A DNA stretch of 64,000 bases from Rubrivivax albus (lineage in GTDB: Bacteria; Pseudomonadota; Gammaproteobacteria; Burkholderiales; Burkholderiaceae_C): the NCBI RefSeq assembly GCF_004016515.1, contig NZ_SACT01000010.1:124001-188000 (forward strand). The letters are read 5' to 3'. Below, piece after piece: positions 26,014-36,158 of the stretch (positions are counted from its first letter, which is position 1; the number at the start of each line of letters is the position of its first letter). The notes under the pieces were generated by a model, which had not been told where the DNA came from, ran no database searches, and saw nothing but the letters and a program-made list of their open reading frames with translations. The position numbers were made by a program, and so were the translations under genes.

Positions 26014-27192
26014 CTAGCGCTCGACGGTCAACGCCACACCCATGCCACCCCCAATGCACAGGCTCGCGATGCCCTTCTTGGCATCGCGCTTGACCATCTC
26101 GTGCAGCAGGGTGACCAGGATGCGGCAGCCGCTGGCGCCGATGGGGTGGCCGATGGCGATGGCGCCACCGTTGACGTTGACCTTGCTCGTGTCCCAGCCC
26201 ATCTGCTGGTGCACAGCGCAGGCCTGGGCCGCGAAGGCCTCGTTGATCTCCAGCAGGTCCAGGTCGGCCGCCTTCCAGCCGGCGCGCTGCAGCGCACGCT
26301 GGCTGGCGGGCACCGGGCCCATGCCCATGGTGGCAGGGTCCAGACCGGCGCTGGCGTAGCTGGCGATGCGCGCCATCGGGGTCAGGCCCAGGCGTTCGGC
26401 CGTCTTGGCGGCCATGACCACCACGCCGGCCGCACCGTCGTTCAGGCCGCTGGCGTTGCCGGCGGTGACGCTGCCGGCCTTGTCGAAGGCCGGGCGCAGG
26501 CCGGCCAGCGCATCGGCGTTGGTCTTGCGGTTGATGAACTCGTCGGCGTCGAAGACGACGGGGTCACCCTTGCGCTGCGGGATCGAGAACGGGACGATCT
26601 CGTCCTTGAACCGGCCGGCATCCTGGGCCGCGGCGGCCTTCTGCTGGCTGGCCAGCGCCAGCGCGTCCTGCTGCTCGCGCGTGATGCCGAACTGCTTCGC
26701 GACGTTCTCCGCCGTGATGCCCATGTGGTACTGGTTGTAGACGTCCCACAGGCCGTCGGTGATCATCGAATCGATCATCTTCCAGTCGCCCATGCGCTGG
26801 CCGTCGCGGCTGCCCTGAAGCACGTGCGGGCTCATGCTCATGCTCTCCTGGCCGCCGGCGATCACGATCTCGCTGTCGCCGTCGCGGATGGCCTGGGCGG
26901 CCAGCATCACGGCCTTCAGGCCGGAGCCACAGACCTTGTTGATCGTCATCGCGGGCACGGCGTTGGGCAGGCCGGACTTGATGACCGCCTGGCGCGCCGG
27001 GTTCTGGCCGCAGCCGGCCTGCAGCACCTGGCCGAGGATGACCTCACCCACCTGCGCACCGTCGAGCTTCGCGCGCACCAGCAGTTCACGGATCACGGCC
27101 GCGCCGAGGTCGGCCGCGGGGGTCTTGGCGAGCGAGCCGCCGAACTTGCCGACGGCGGTGCGGGCGGCGGCGACGATGACGATGTCGGACAT
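26014..27192 (-). CDS. phaA: Acetyl-CoA C-acetyltransferase (beta-ketothiolase)
   Basis: A 392-residue biosynthetic thiolase that condenses two acetyl-CoA to acetoacetyl-CoA for PHB. The nucleophile is C88 in 'NKVCGSGLKAV'. The C-terminal motifs NGGAIAIGHPIGASG and 'SLCIGGGMGVA' carry the catalytic His and second Cys. The true start is the ATG at 27192 (MSDIVIVAAARTAVG), preceded by AGGAGA; the frame is open upstream but enters phaC. The gene lies 26 bases after phaC on the same strand. Confidence 0.96.
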   Translation of the reverse strand: MSDIVIVAAARTAVGKFGGSLAKTPAADLGAAVIRELLVRAKLDGAQVGEVILGQVLQAGCGQNPARQAVIKSGLPNAVPAMTINKVCGSGLKAVMLAAQAIRDGDSEIVIAGGQESMSMSPHVLQGSRDGQRMGDWKMIDSMITDGLWDVYNQYHMGITAENVAKQFGITREQQDALALASQQKAAAAQDAGRFKDEIVPFSIPQRKGDPVVFDADEFINRKTNADALAGLRPAFDKAGSVTAGNASGLNDGAAGVVVMAAKTAERLGLTPMARIASYASAGLDPATMGMGPVPASQRALQRAGWKAADLDLLEINEAFAAQACAVHQQMGWDTSKVNVNGGAIAIGHPIGASGCRILVTLLHEMVKRDAKKGIASLCIGGGMGVALTVER

Positions 27193-27218
27193 GGGATCGG
27201 GTCTCCTGTGGGTTCCGG

Positions 27219-29006
27219 TCAGGCCTTGGCCTTGACGTAGCGGCCGGGCGCCGGCTCGATGGCCTTGTGCGCACGGCTGCCGTAGGTCTTGGGCGCGGCG
27301 ATGCGCTTGCCGCCGTGCGGCTTGAGCCAGTCGGCCCAGGCTGTCCACCAGCTGCCGGGATGCTCGGTGGCACCGGCGAACCAGTCATCGGCCTTGGCCG
27401 GCAGCTTGGTGTTCGTCCAATAGCTGCGCTTGCCCTTGGCCGGCGGGTTGATGACGCCGGCGATGTGGCCGCTGGCGCCGAGCACGAACTGCGTCGGTCC
27501 CTGGAGGATCTGGGTGGAAGCGTAGGCCGCCTTCCAGGGCACGATGTGGTCCTCGCGACTGCCGTAGACGAAGAACGGGGCCTCGATGGACCGCAGGTCC
27601 ACCGGCTCGCCGCAGACCGTGAGCTTGCCCGGCTTCTTCAGGTCGTTCTGCAGGTACATGTGGCGCAGGTACCAGCAGTACATGGGCCCGGGCAGGTTGG
27701 TGCTGTCGCCGTTCCAGTACAGCAGGTCGAATGGCGGTGGCGTCTCGCCCTTGAGGTAGTTGCCGACCACGTAGTTCCAGACCAGGTCGTTCGGGCGCAG
27801 GAAGCTGAAGGTGGTGGCCAGTTCCTGGCCCTTGAGCAGCCCAGGGCCGGCCGGTGCCTGCGCACCGATGGTCATCTCGCGCAGCTGCACCGAGGCCTCG
27901 TCGACGAAGATGTCGAGGATGCCGGTGTCGCTGAAGTCCAGCAGCGTGGTCAGCAGCGTCACGCTCTCGGCCGGTTGCTCGCCGCGGGCGGCCAGCACGG
28001 CCAGCGCGGTGGACAGAATGGTGCCGCCCACGCAAAAGCCCAGCGTATTGATGGTCTCGGCACCGCTGATCTGGCGCACGACCTCGATGGCGCGGATGGG
28101 ACCCTGCTCGATGTAGTCGTCCCAGGTCTTGTCCTTCAGGCTGTCGTCCGGGTTGCGCCAGCTGACCACGAAGACCCGGTGCCCCTGCTCCACCGTGTAG
28201 CGGATGACGGAGTTCTCCGGCTGCAGGTCGAGGATGTAGTACTTGTTGATGCACGGCGGCACGAACAGCATCGGCCGCGCATGCACCTGGGCCGTCAGCG
28301 GCTTGTACTCGATGAGCTGGAACAGCTCGTTCTCGAAGACCACGGCACCTTCGGTGGTGGCCACGTTGCGGCCGACCTCGAACACCGATTCGTCGGTCTG
28401 CGAGACATGGCCCTTGCCCAGGTCCTCCATCAGCTGCTTGACGCCGGTGGCGATGCTCTCGCCCTTGGTCTCCACGGCCTTGGCCAGCGCCTCGGGGTTG
28501 AAGGCCAGGAAGTTGCTGGGGCTGGTGGCGTCCACCCATTGCTGCACCGCAAAGCGGATGCGGGCCTTGGTCTTGGCGTCGCCCTGCACCGACTCGGCCA
28601 TCTGCATCAGCGTGCGCGCGTTGAGCAGGTACATCTGCGCCGTGTAGGCCGCCGCCGGGTTCTGCAGCCAGGGCTGGGCGGCGAAGCGGCGGTCCGGCAG
28701 GGGCTTGGACTCGCCCTGCTGCAGGCGCTGCAGGGTGTCGTTCCAGATCTGGCCGATGCTCTTGAGGTACTCGCCCTGCAAGCCGGCCACCTGCTCCTGC
28801 GGCAGCGTCAGGCCCTGCAGCCGGCCGAACATGTCCGAGAACGCCGCACCGAAGGCGCCCGCTGCATCGCCCGCCATCGGGCCGGGCGCACCCACGGGCG
28901 CCGCCGCGGCGGCCGGGCGGGCGGCGGGGGCAGCCTTGGCGCTCTGCGGGGCTTTCTTGGCGGCGGTGGGGCGCGGACGCGCGCGGGCGTTACGCTGGGT
29001 GCTCAA
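27219..29006 (-). CDS. phaC: Class I polyhydroxyalkanoate synthase
   Basis: A 595-residue class I PHA synthase that polymerises hydroxyacyl-CoA on the granule surface. The lipase-like box is GFCVGG with nucleophile C325. The other catalytic residues are D486 ('GSREDHIVPW') and H514 ('GASGHIAGVINP'). The N-terminal 60 residues are an Ala/Pro/Lys-rich tail. The start codon is TTG at 29006, supported by AGGAGA just upstream. A convincing promoter lies at 29090-29118. It heads phaC-phaA-phaB. Confidence 0.96.
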   Translation of the reverse strand: MSTQRNARARPRPTAAKKAPQSAKAAPAARPAAAAAPVGAPGPMAGDAAGAFGAAFSDMFGRLQGLTLPQEQVAGLQGEYLKSIGQIWNDTLQRLQQGESKPLPDRRFAAQPWLQNPAAAYTAQMYLLNARTLMQMAESVQGDAKTKARIRFAVQQWVDATSPSNFLAFNPEALAKAVETKGESIATGVKQLMEDLGKGHVSQTDESVFEVGRNVATTEGAVVFENELFQLIEYKPLTAQVHARPMLFVPPCINKYYILDLQPENSVIRYTVEQGHRVFVVSWRNPDDSLKDKTWDDYIEQGPIRAIEVVRQISGAETINTLGFCVGGTILSTALAVLAARGEQPAESVTLLTTLLDFSDTGILDIFVDEASVQLREMTIGAQAPAGPGLLKGQELATTFSFLRPNDLVWNYVVGNYLKGETPPPFDLLYWNGDSTNLPGPMYCWYLRHMYLQNDLKKPGKLTVCGEPVDLRSIEAPFFVYGSREDHIVPWKAAYASTQILQGPTQFVLGASGHIAGVINPPAKGKRSYWTNTKLPAKADDWFAGATEHPGSWWTAWADWLKPHGGKRIAAPKTYGSRAHKAIEPAPGRYVKAKA

Positions 29007-29089
29007 GGCTTGTCTCCTCTGGGTGGGCGGGTCGTGACCAGCATCACGTTGTACGCCGCATCGCTTACCACGTGTTGACGGTCAATTCC

Positions 29090-29118
29090 ATTTTATGAAA
29101 CTCCAACTCACCTGTCGA
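29090..29118 (-). promoter_or_regulatory. Sigma-70-type promoter of phaCAB
   Basis: On the minus strand, TCGACA (29118-29113) and TAAAAT (29095-29090) match the consensus at five of six positions each with an exact 17-base spacer. Transcription would start near 29083, giving a leader of about 76 bases before the phaC TTG. The -35 lies immediately next to the start codon of the divergent small membrane protein gene. Confidence 0.6.
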
Positions 29119-29119
29119 G

Positions 29120-29431
29120 ATGTACCTGGTCGCGATTGCCTGGATTTACGTGGTGCTGATGATGGCCGTGGCGGAAGCCATCTCACCCCAGGGCACCGTG
29201 CTCGGCGCCGTGGTGACGCTGCTGCTCTACGGTGTGGGGCCGCTCGCCTTGCTGCTCTACATCCTGGGCGCGCCACACCGGCGCCGGCGGCGGCTGGCCG
29301 CCGAAGCGCAGGACGCCGCGACAGCGGCCCAGGCGGCCGCCCCGGCCGCAGCGAATGGCTCAGGGGCGCCGCCAGATGGCAGCGGCGAGCCGGCCGGTGA
29401 CGCCGTCCCGGCGGTACGAAAAGAAGCGTGA
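29120..29431 (+). CDS. Small two-helix membrane protein, unknown function
   Basis: A 103-residue protein with two membrane helices ('YLVAIAWIYVVLMMAVAEAI' and 'VLGAVVTLLLYGVGPLALLLY'), a basic loop 'RRRRR', then an Ala/Pro/Gly-rich cytoplasmic tail ending 'VRKEA'. I believe similar proteins occur across Burkholderiales next to PHA genes, but I know no function. The last 72 bases overlap the 3' end of the oppositely oriented pgeF. It starts right at the phaC promoter and has no clear ribosome site. Confidence 0.6.
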   Translation: MYLVAIAWIYVVLMMAVAEAISPQGTVLGAVVTLLLYGVGPLALLLYILGAPHRRRRRLAAEAQDAATAAQAAAPAAANGSGAPPDGSGEPAGDAVPAVRKEA

Positions 29432-30097
29432 CGGGTCGCTGACGGTGCACCACGTGCCGCCGTGCACGCGGGTGAGCCCCAGCCGCTGCAGGCGGGCGCG
29501 GGCCAGCCCGGCGAGGTCGGCATGCCAACGCGGGTCGCCGTCGGCGCGCGGCGTGTAGCGCAGCAACGCGGCATCGTCGGCGAACGCGTCACGCACATCC
29601 GCCCCCACCTCGAACGTATGCGGGCCGATGCATGGGCCCAGCCAGGCCAGCAGATCGTGGGGATCGGCCCCGGTGCCGTTGCACAGCGCCTGCACCGCCA
29701 CGTCCAGCACGCCGCCGGCCAGGCCACGCCAGCCGGCATGGGCTGCCGCCACGCCCCGGCCATCCGGATGCGCCAGCAGCACGGGCAGGCAGTCGGCCAC
29801 CTGTACCACGCAGGCCACCCCGGGCTGGTCGGTCCAGGCGGCGTCGGCGTCAGGGGTCGGCCCGGCCAGCGCGGCCGCGTCGGCCTTGACCACGCGCACA
29901 CCGTGCACCTGGCGCAGCCAAAGGGGCTGAGCACCCCCCAGGGTGGCCGCGAATCGGCGGCGGTTCTCCGCCACGGCCACGGCGTCATCGCCCACGGCCA
30001 CACCCAGGTTCAGCGAAGCGTACGGTCCCGGGCTCACGCCGCCGTCGCGCGTGCTGCAGCACGCGCCCACCGGGGCCGGCCAGTCGGGAACGATCAC
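29360..30097 (-). CDS. pgeF: Peptidoglycan editing factor / purine nucleoside phosphorylase (YfiH family)
   Basis: A 245-residue member of the YfiH/PgeF (formerly laccase-like DUF152) family. Members correct D-amino-acid errors in cell-wall precursors and relatives act on purine nucleosides. Conserved zinc-site pieces are present: 'LRQVHGVRVV', 'VADCLPVLLAHPDG' and 'AAAHAGWRGLAGGVLD'. A Cys-Ser-Arg-type C-terminal motif appears as 'SDPSRFFSYRRDGVTGR'. The start is GTG at 30097, overlapping the stop of the isomerase gene upstream (GTGA). The 3' end overlaps a convergent gene by 72 bases. Confidence 0.9.
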   Translation of the reverse strand: MIVPDWPAPVGACCSTRDGGVSPGPYASLNLGVAVGDDAVAVAENRRRFAATLGGAQPLWLRQVHGVRVVKADAAALAGPTPDADAAWTDQPGVACVVQVADCLPVLLAHPDGRGVAAAHAGWRGLAGGVLDVAVQALCNGTGADPHDLLAWLGPCIGPHTFEVGADVRDAFADDAALLRYTPRADGDPRWHADLAGLARARLQRLGLTRVHGGTWCTVSDPSRFFSYRRDGVTGRLAAAIWRRP

Positions 30098-30726
30098 GCG
30101 GCGTCGGGGCAGCGCTCGGGGCGCGTCTGCTCGAAGGCGTCGAGCTTCATGCAGGCCTCGAAGACCCGCATCACGTGGGGCACGTGGTCCAGCCGGCAGT
30201 CGAAGCGCTGGGCGTTGAAGATCTGCGGCACCAGGCAGACGTCGGCCAGCGTCGGTGTGTCGCCATGGCAGTAGGTGCCAGGCCGGGCGGCCAATTGGCG
30301 TTCCACGACCTCCAGCCCGGTCTCCACCCAGTGGCGGTACCAGCGGTTCTTGTCGTCCTCCGACAGCTTCATCGGCCCGACCAGATAGCGCAGCACCCGC
30401 AGGTTGTTCAGCGGGTGGATCTCGCAGGCGATGTCCATCGCGATGGCACGCACGCGGGCACGCGCCACCGGGTCAGCCGGCAGCAGCGGGGGCTCGGGGT
30501 GGGTCTCGTCCAGATACTCCAGGATGGCCAGCGACTGCGTCAGCACGGTGTCGCCGTCCTTCAGCAGCGGCACCAGGCGCGAGGCCGACACCGCCATGTA
30601 GGACTCGCCGGTCTGCTCGTTCTTCGGCAGGTGCACTGGCTTGTAGTCGTACGCCAGGCCCTTGAGGGCCAGGCCGATGCGCACACGGTACGACGCGGAA
30701 CTGCGGAAGTAGTTGTAGAGCTCCAT
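30094..30726 (-). CDS. maiA: Maleylacetoacetate / maleylpyruvate isomerase (zeta-class GST)
   Basis: A 210-residue zeta-class glutathione transferase. The N-terminus 'YNYFRSSASYRVRIGLALKG' contains the SSxSxRVR signature that binds glutathione, followed by 'SRLVPLLKDGD' and 'LTQSLAILEYLDE'. The C-terminal domain has 'HPLNNLRVLRYL'. MaiA acts in tyrosine breakdown and the homologous NagL in the gentisate pathway. The fumarylpyruvate-hydrolase-like neighbour 14 bases upstream favours the gentisate-type role. Neither homogentisate nor gentisate dioxygenase is in view. Its stop overlaps the pgeF start. Confidence 0.85.
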   Translation of the reverse strand: MELYNYFRSSASYRVRIGLALKGLAYDYKPVHLPKNEQTGESYMAVSASRLVPLLKDGDTVLTQSLAILEYLDETHPEPPLLPADPVARARVRAIAMDIACEIHPLNNLRVLRYLVGPMKLSEDDKNRWYRHWVETGLEVVERQLAARPGTYCHGDTPTLADVCLVPQIFNAQRFDCRLDHVPHVMRVFEACMKLDAFEQTRPERCPDAA

Positions 30727-30740
30727 GGCGCCGGTCTCCG

Positions 30741-31403
30741 TCAGGCCACGCGCACCTTCAGTGCCGGCAACCCGTCGATATGGGCCTGCATCACATCGCC
30801 GCGCGCCACCGCACCCACGCCGGCCGGGGTGCCGGTGAAGATCAGGTCGCCGGCCTGCAGCGTCCAGGCGTCGGCCAGCTTCTCCAGCGTTTCGGCCACG
30901 TTCCAGATCAGGTCCTTCAGGTCACCGGTCTGGCGGCGCTGGCCGTTGACATCGAGCGTGATGGCCCCCGCATTGAGCTCGCCGGTGGAGGCGATGGGCA
31001 CGATGGGGCCGATCGGCGCCGACTGCTCGAAGGCCTTGCCGATCTCCCAGGGCCGGCCCTGTTTCTTCATCTCGCCCTGCAGGTCGCGCCGGGTCATGTC
31101 CAGGCCGAGGGCGTAGCCGAAGATGCGCGCGCCCGGGCCGAGCGCGACGACCAGCTCCACCTCGTGGTGCAGGTTGGACGTGAGCGACGGGTAGGCAATG
31201 CTGCCGGTCTCGCCCTCGGCCACCGGCACCAGGGCGTCATTGGGCTTCATGAAGAAGAACGGCGGCTCACGGCCGGAGAAGCCCATCTCCTGGGCATGCT
31301 CGGCATAGTTGCGGCCCACGCAGTAAATGCGATGCACTGGGTAGCTACCGCCGCCGGCCACCGGCAGGGTCACGGGCGCGGGCGCAGGGAAGACGAGGCT
31401 CAT
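30741..31403 (-). CDS. nagK: Fumarylacetoacetate hydrolase family protein (fumarylpyruvate hydrolase-like)
   Basis: A 220-residue single-domain FAH-family hydrolase that cleaves a carbon-carbon bond in fumarylpyruvate-like diketo acids. The opening 'VHRIYCVGRNYAEHAQEMG' and 'PFFFMKPNDALVP' are typical. Metal ligands fit the acidic residues in 'HHEVELVVALG' and 'LGLDMTRRDLQ', and the C-terminus has 'GDLIFTGTPAGVG'. Size and motifs match NagK of the gentisate pathway better than the two-domain FAH of tyrosine breakdown. It starts the transcription unit nagK-maiA-pgeF and is divergent from the Nudix gene. Confidence 0.8.
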   Translation of the reverse strand: MSLVFPAPAPVTLPVAGGGSYPVHRIYCVGRNYAEHAQEMGFSGREPPFFFMKPNDALVPVAEGETGSIAYPSLTSNLHHEVELVVALGPGARIFGYALGLDMTRRDLQGEMKKQGRPWEIGKAFEQSAPIGPIVPIASTGELNAGAITLDVNGQRRQTGDLKDLIWNVAETLEKLADAWTLQAGDLIFTGTPAGVGAVARGDVMQAHIDGLPALKVRVA

Positions 31404-31455
31404 CAGGGGTCTCCGTGGTCAGCGGAGGATGATGCCACGCCGCTACACTGACCAC

Positions 31456-32001
31456 ATGTTCGCGCCCCGCCGCATCCAGCACTGCCGCGCCTGCGGCGCG
31501 TCCACCGCCTACCGTGTGCCGGCCGACGACAACCGCGAACGCGCCATCTGCGGCACCTGCGGCGAGATCCACTACGAGAACCCGATCAACGTGGTCGGCA
31601 CGGTGCCGGTGTGGGGCGACCAGGTGCTGCTGTGCCGCCGCGCCATCGAGCCCCGACACGGCCTGTGGACGCTGCCCGCCGGCTTCATGGAATTGGGCGA
31701 GACCACGGCCGAAGGCGCACTGCGCGAGACCGACGAGGAAGCCGGCGCCCGGGTCGAACTCGAGGGCCTGTTCACCATGCTCAACGTGGTGCGCGCCGGG
31801 CAGGTGCATCTGTTCTACCGCGCACGCATGCTGGACACGCGGCTCGACCCCGGGCCGGAGACGCTGGAAGCGCAGCTGTTCCGAGAGAACGAAATCCCCT
31901 GGGACCAGATTGCCTTCCGGACAGTGCGCCAGACCCTGGAGCACTACTTTGCCGACCGGCGCAGCGGCGCCTTCGGCGTGCATGTCGGTGACGTCGCCTG
32001 A
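31456..32001 (+). CDS. Nudix hydrolase with N-terminal zinc ribbon
   Basis: A 181-residue protein. Two CxxC pairs (C10/C13, C32/C35) make a zinc ribbon like that of NudC-type enzymes, and a complete Nudix box (GX5EX7REXXEEXG) spans residues 76-97. The substrate is a nucleotide-diphosphate compound; which one is unknown. I start at the ATG at 31456 rather than an upstream ATG because TACACT lies exactly six bases before it and no ribosome site is present, which suggests a leaderless mRNA. The 52-base space to the divergent nagK contains nothing else notable. Confidence 0.85.
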   Translation: MFAPRRIQHCRACGASTAYRVPADDNRERAICGTCGEIHYENPINVVGTVPVWGDQVLLCRRAIEPRHGLWTLPAGFMELGETTAEGALRETDEEAGARVELEGLFTMLNVVRAGQVHLFYRARMLDTRLDPGPETLEAQLFRENEIPWDQIAFRTVRQTLEHYFADRRSGAFGVHVGDVA

Positions 32002-32182
32002 CCGTGCTCGGCATCCCTGCCGTCCTCCGCCCGCTTGATCAAGAACGCTTCTTGTTCACCGCATCTCGCGAAGAAATCTGTGATCGTCTGTCTTCCGCCG
32101 CCGCAGGTCGCACGTTGAGACGCCGCGGCGGTCTCTGGAGCCCGCCCCCATTGAAGCGACTACAACCCACAGGAGTTCAATC

Positions 32183-32488
32183 ATGACCAGCCGTCGCCAG
32201 TTCATTCAGATCATCCCCGTTGCCGGCGCTGCCGCGCTGCTGGCGTCCGCCGGCAGCGCCCAGGCCGCCATGGTCGACGAGAACGACGCCCAGGCCAAGG
32301 CGCTGGGCTACGTGGCCGATGCCGCCAAGGCCGACAAGACCAAGTACAAGCAGTTCGCTGCCGGCCAGCACTGTGGCAACTGCGCGCTGTACCAGGGCGG
32401 CGCCGCCCCGGCCGGCAAGTGCGCCCTGTTCCCGGGCAAGGAAGTGGCCAACAAGGGCTGGTGCAGCGCCTACGCGAAGAAGGCCTGA
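32183..32488 (+). CDS. hip: High-potential iron-sulfur protein (HiPIP)
   Basis: A 101-residue precursor with a twin-arginine signal (SRRQFIQI, then a hydrophobic run ending AQA) and a mature part of about 72 residues. Four cysteines, C64, C67, C80 and C94, in the HiPIP arrangement CxxC...C...C bind one [4Fe-4S] cluster. It is a periplasmic one-electron carrier, typically between the bc1 complex and terminal oxidases or reaction centres. A GGAG ribosome site lies eight bases before the ATG. The 181 bases upstream hold a short palindrome (32040-32054) but no clear promoter. Confidence 0.95.
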   Translation: MTSRRQFIQIIPVAGAAALLASAGSAQAAMVDENDAQAKALGYVADAAKADKTKYKQFAAGQHCGNCALYQGGAAPAGKCALFPGKEVANKGWCSAYAKKA

Positions 32489-32581
32489 GTCCCGGCGCGT
32501 TCCATCGCGCCAGACGCTGCGACCGGGCGGGGCGGAACGGCCCCGCCCCTCACCCCCTACCGACGACCAGCAGGGCATGAC

Positions 32582-32866
32582 ATGAGGCTGACCACCCTTG
32601 CCTTCGTCACATTGGCCATGGCAGCCACGTCGACGCTGGCCGCCGACGCCAAGGAGCGCAAGTTCATCCGCCAGGGCATGCCCGAAGGCGAAGTGCTCTT
32701 CAAGATCGGCAAGCCGGACCATGAAAACATGATCCGCGCGGAGCAGGGGCACCCGGAAGAGAAGGCCTGGACCTACTTCCCCGGCTACGGCGATGCCCAG
32801 ACCCTGACCGTGATCACGTTCCGGTCCGGGGTCGTGGCGAAGGTCGAGCGCAAGATCGCCCGGTAG
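32582..32866 (+). CDS. Small secreted protein (DUF2845-like)
   Basis: A 94-residue protein with an N-terminal signal peptide ending near 'TSTLAADA'. The mature part contains 'RKFIRQGMPEGEVLFKIGKPDHE', a helix-strand unit also seen in DUF2845 and SmpA/OmlA-type envelope proteins. No enzymatic motif is visible. It lies 93 bases after the HiPIP gene on the same strand and may be cotranscribed. The similarity call is by eye and weak. Confidence 0.6.
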   Translation: MRLTTLAFVTLAMAATSTLAADAKERKFIRQGMPEGEVLFKIGKPDHENMIRAEQGHPEEKAWTYFPGYGDAQTLTVITFRSGVVAKVERKIAR

Positions 32867-32932
32867 ACCTGCACGGCGGGGGCGGGCGCCAGCGCGCCTC
32901 CGAGAAGCGCCCTCGCGCCGCGATGTGGCGTC

Positions 32933-34282
32933 TCAGCGGGGCGCGGCCAGCAGATGCCGGGCCAGCGCGTGGTATGCCGGCAGCGAGGTCGGGTCGATGG
33001 CGGCATTGCCCGCCACCGGATGCGACGCAAAGCGCGCGATCACCATCTCCGCCTTCGGGTCGACGTACACGGTCTGCCCGTGCACGCCGCGCGCCGCGAA
33101 GGCGCCGTGGGCGTTGTGCGTGACCCACCACATGCTGCGGTAGCTCCAGCCCGGCAGCTGCGCGTAGCCGGCCTTGGCGAAATCGGCCGTGCTGCCGCCA
33201 CGGCGGATGTCACCCACGGCGATCGCCGGCACGATCTGCCGACCGTTGAACACCCCGTTGTTGCGGATCATCTCGCCGAAGCGTGCCAGGTCCCGCAACC
33301 CGGTGCTCAGCCCGCCGCCGGCGAACGGCATGCCGATGGAGTCCACCGACATGTAGGCGTCCTGCTCGGCGCCCATGGGGCTCCAGATGCGCTCGGACAG
33401 CAGCTGCGCCACTGACTTGCCCGTCACCCGCGCCAGGATCCAGCCCAGCGCGTCGGTGTTGGCGGTGCGGTAGTGGAAGGCCTCGCCGTGCACACCCTCG
33501 GGCTTCACGGTCTGCAGGAACTCGTAGTAGCTGCGCGGGCCGGTGTAGTCCTTGGGCTTGGGCAGCGGGTTGCCCGCGGCACCATGGGCCCAGACCTCGG
33601 CGTTCGGATCGGCGTAGTTCTCGCTGAACTTGATGCCGGTGGTCATGTCCATGACCTGACGCACGGTGGCATTGCCGAAGGCGGAAGCGGCGAGCTCGGG
33701 CACGTAGTGGTCCACGCGCTGGCCGGCCTCCAGCACGCCTTCGGCCACCAGCATGGCCGCCAGGGTGCCGACGAAGGTCTTGGTGACCGACATCGCCCCG
33801 TGCTGCCCCTCTGGCTTGAGCACGCCGAAGTAGCGCTCGTAGACGATGCGGCCCCGGTGCAGCACGACGATGCCGTCGGTGTAATTGGCGTCCAGCGACT
33901 CACGCCAGGTCATCGGCCGGTCGCTGTTCAGCGGCGTGAAGCGCACCGCGTCGAGGTCGTCGCGCAGGGCGCTTGGCAAGGCGGCCACCGGGCCCAGGCC
34001 GCGGGAGACGTTCACCGTGGGCATGAGCTGGCGGAAGTTCGACACCGTCCAGCGCATGGCCGGGAAGGCCCAGTACGAACCGTCGTCGAAGCGGATGACG
34101 CGGTCCGGCGGCGGCGGCGCGCCGACCATCCAGCCCAGCTTCGCGGGGTCGCTGGCCTGGGCGTCGGGGAACGGGCCACCCGCCGGGCCCGCGGCCAGGG
34201 CAGGCCCCAGCGCCAGGCCCAGTGCGATCGACAGCGCCTGCTGGCGGGCGCGGCGGCTCAAGGTGAGGACGGTCCTGCTCAT
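32933..34282 (-). CDS. Serine hydrolase, class C beta-lactamase / NylB-like family
   Basis: A 449-residue protein with an N-terminal signal-like segment (residues about 15-33, ending ALAAG). The serine-lysine pair is S165-x-x-K168 in 'GAMSVTKTF', and a tyrosine-asparagine motif is probable in 'HYRTANTDALGWIL'. The long region before the SxxK and the phrase 'DGIVVLHRGRIVYERYFG' resemble 6-aminohexanoate-dimer hydrolase (NylB)-type esterases more than true beta-lactamases. The physiological substrate is unknown. It lies downstream of the lpdA operon on the same strand, 84 bases past lpdA and after a GC-rich hairpin, so it probably has its own transcript. Confidence 0.8.
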   Translation of the reverse strand: MSRTVLTLSRRARQQALSIALGLALGPALAAGPAGGPFPDAQASDPAKLGWMVGAPPPPDRVIRFDDGSYWAFPAMRWTVSNFRQLMPTVNVSRGLGPVAALPSALRDDLDAVRFTPLNSDRPMTWRESLDANYTDGIVVLHRGRIVYERYFGVLKPEGQHGAMSVTKTFVGTLAAMLVAEGVLEAGQRVDHYVPELAASAFGNATVRQVMDMTTGIKFSENYADPNAEVWAHGAAGNPLPKPKDYTGPRSYYEFLQTVKPEGVHGEAFHYRTANTDALGWILARVTGKSVAQLLSERIWSPMGAEQDAYMSVDSIGMPFAGGGLSTGLRDLARFGEMIRNNGVFNGRQIVPAIAVGDIRRGGSTADFAKAGYAQLPGWSYRSMWWVTHNAHGAFAARGVHGQTVYVDPKAEMVIARFASHPVAGNAAIDPTSLPAYHALARHLLAAPR

Positions 34283-34330
34283 GGCTCCAGCCTAAAGCCG
34301 ATGCCGCACCCCCGACCTGACCAAGGTCAT

Positions 34331-34359
34331 GCGCCGCCGCCGCACGGGGGCGGCGGCGC
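34331..34359 (-). terminator. GC-rich hairpin after lpdA
   Basis: An 11-bp stem (34331-34341 with 34349-34359) made entirely of G and C lies seven bases past the lpdA stop. There is no T-run, so termination is only a possibility. Confidence 0.35.
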
Positions 34360-34366
34360 GCGGCCG

Positions 34367-36142
<1,776 letters not shown>

Positions 36143-36158
36143 GCCGTGCTCCTCCGCT

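Noticed and set aside
32040..32054. The palindrome caagaacgcttcttg, preceded by TTGATC, as an FNR site or terminator
   Set aside because: Only half of an FNR box is present, and the stem is short with no T-run. The evidence is too weak for either call.
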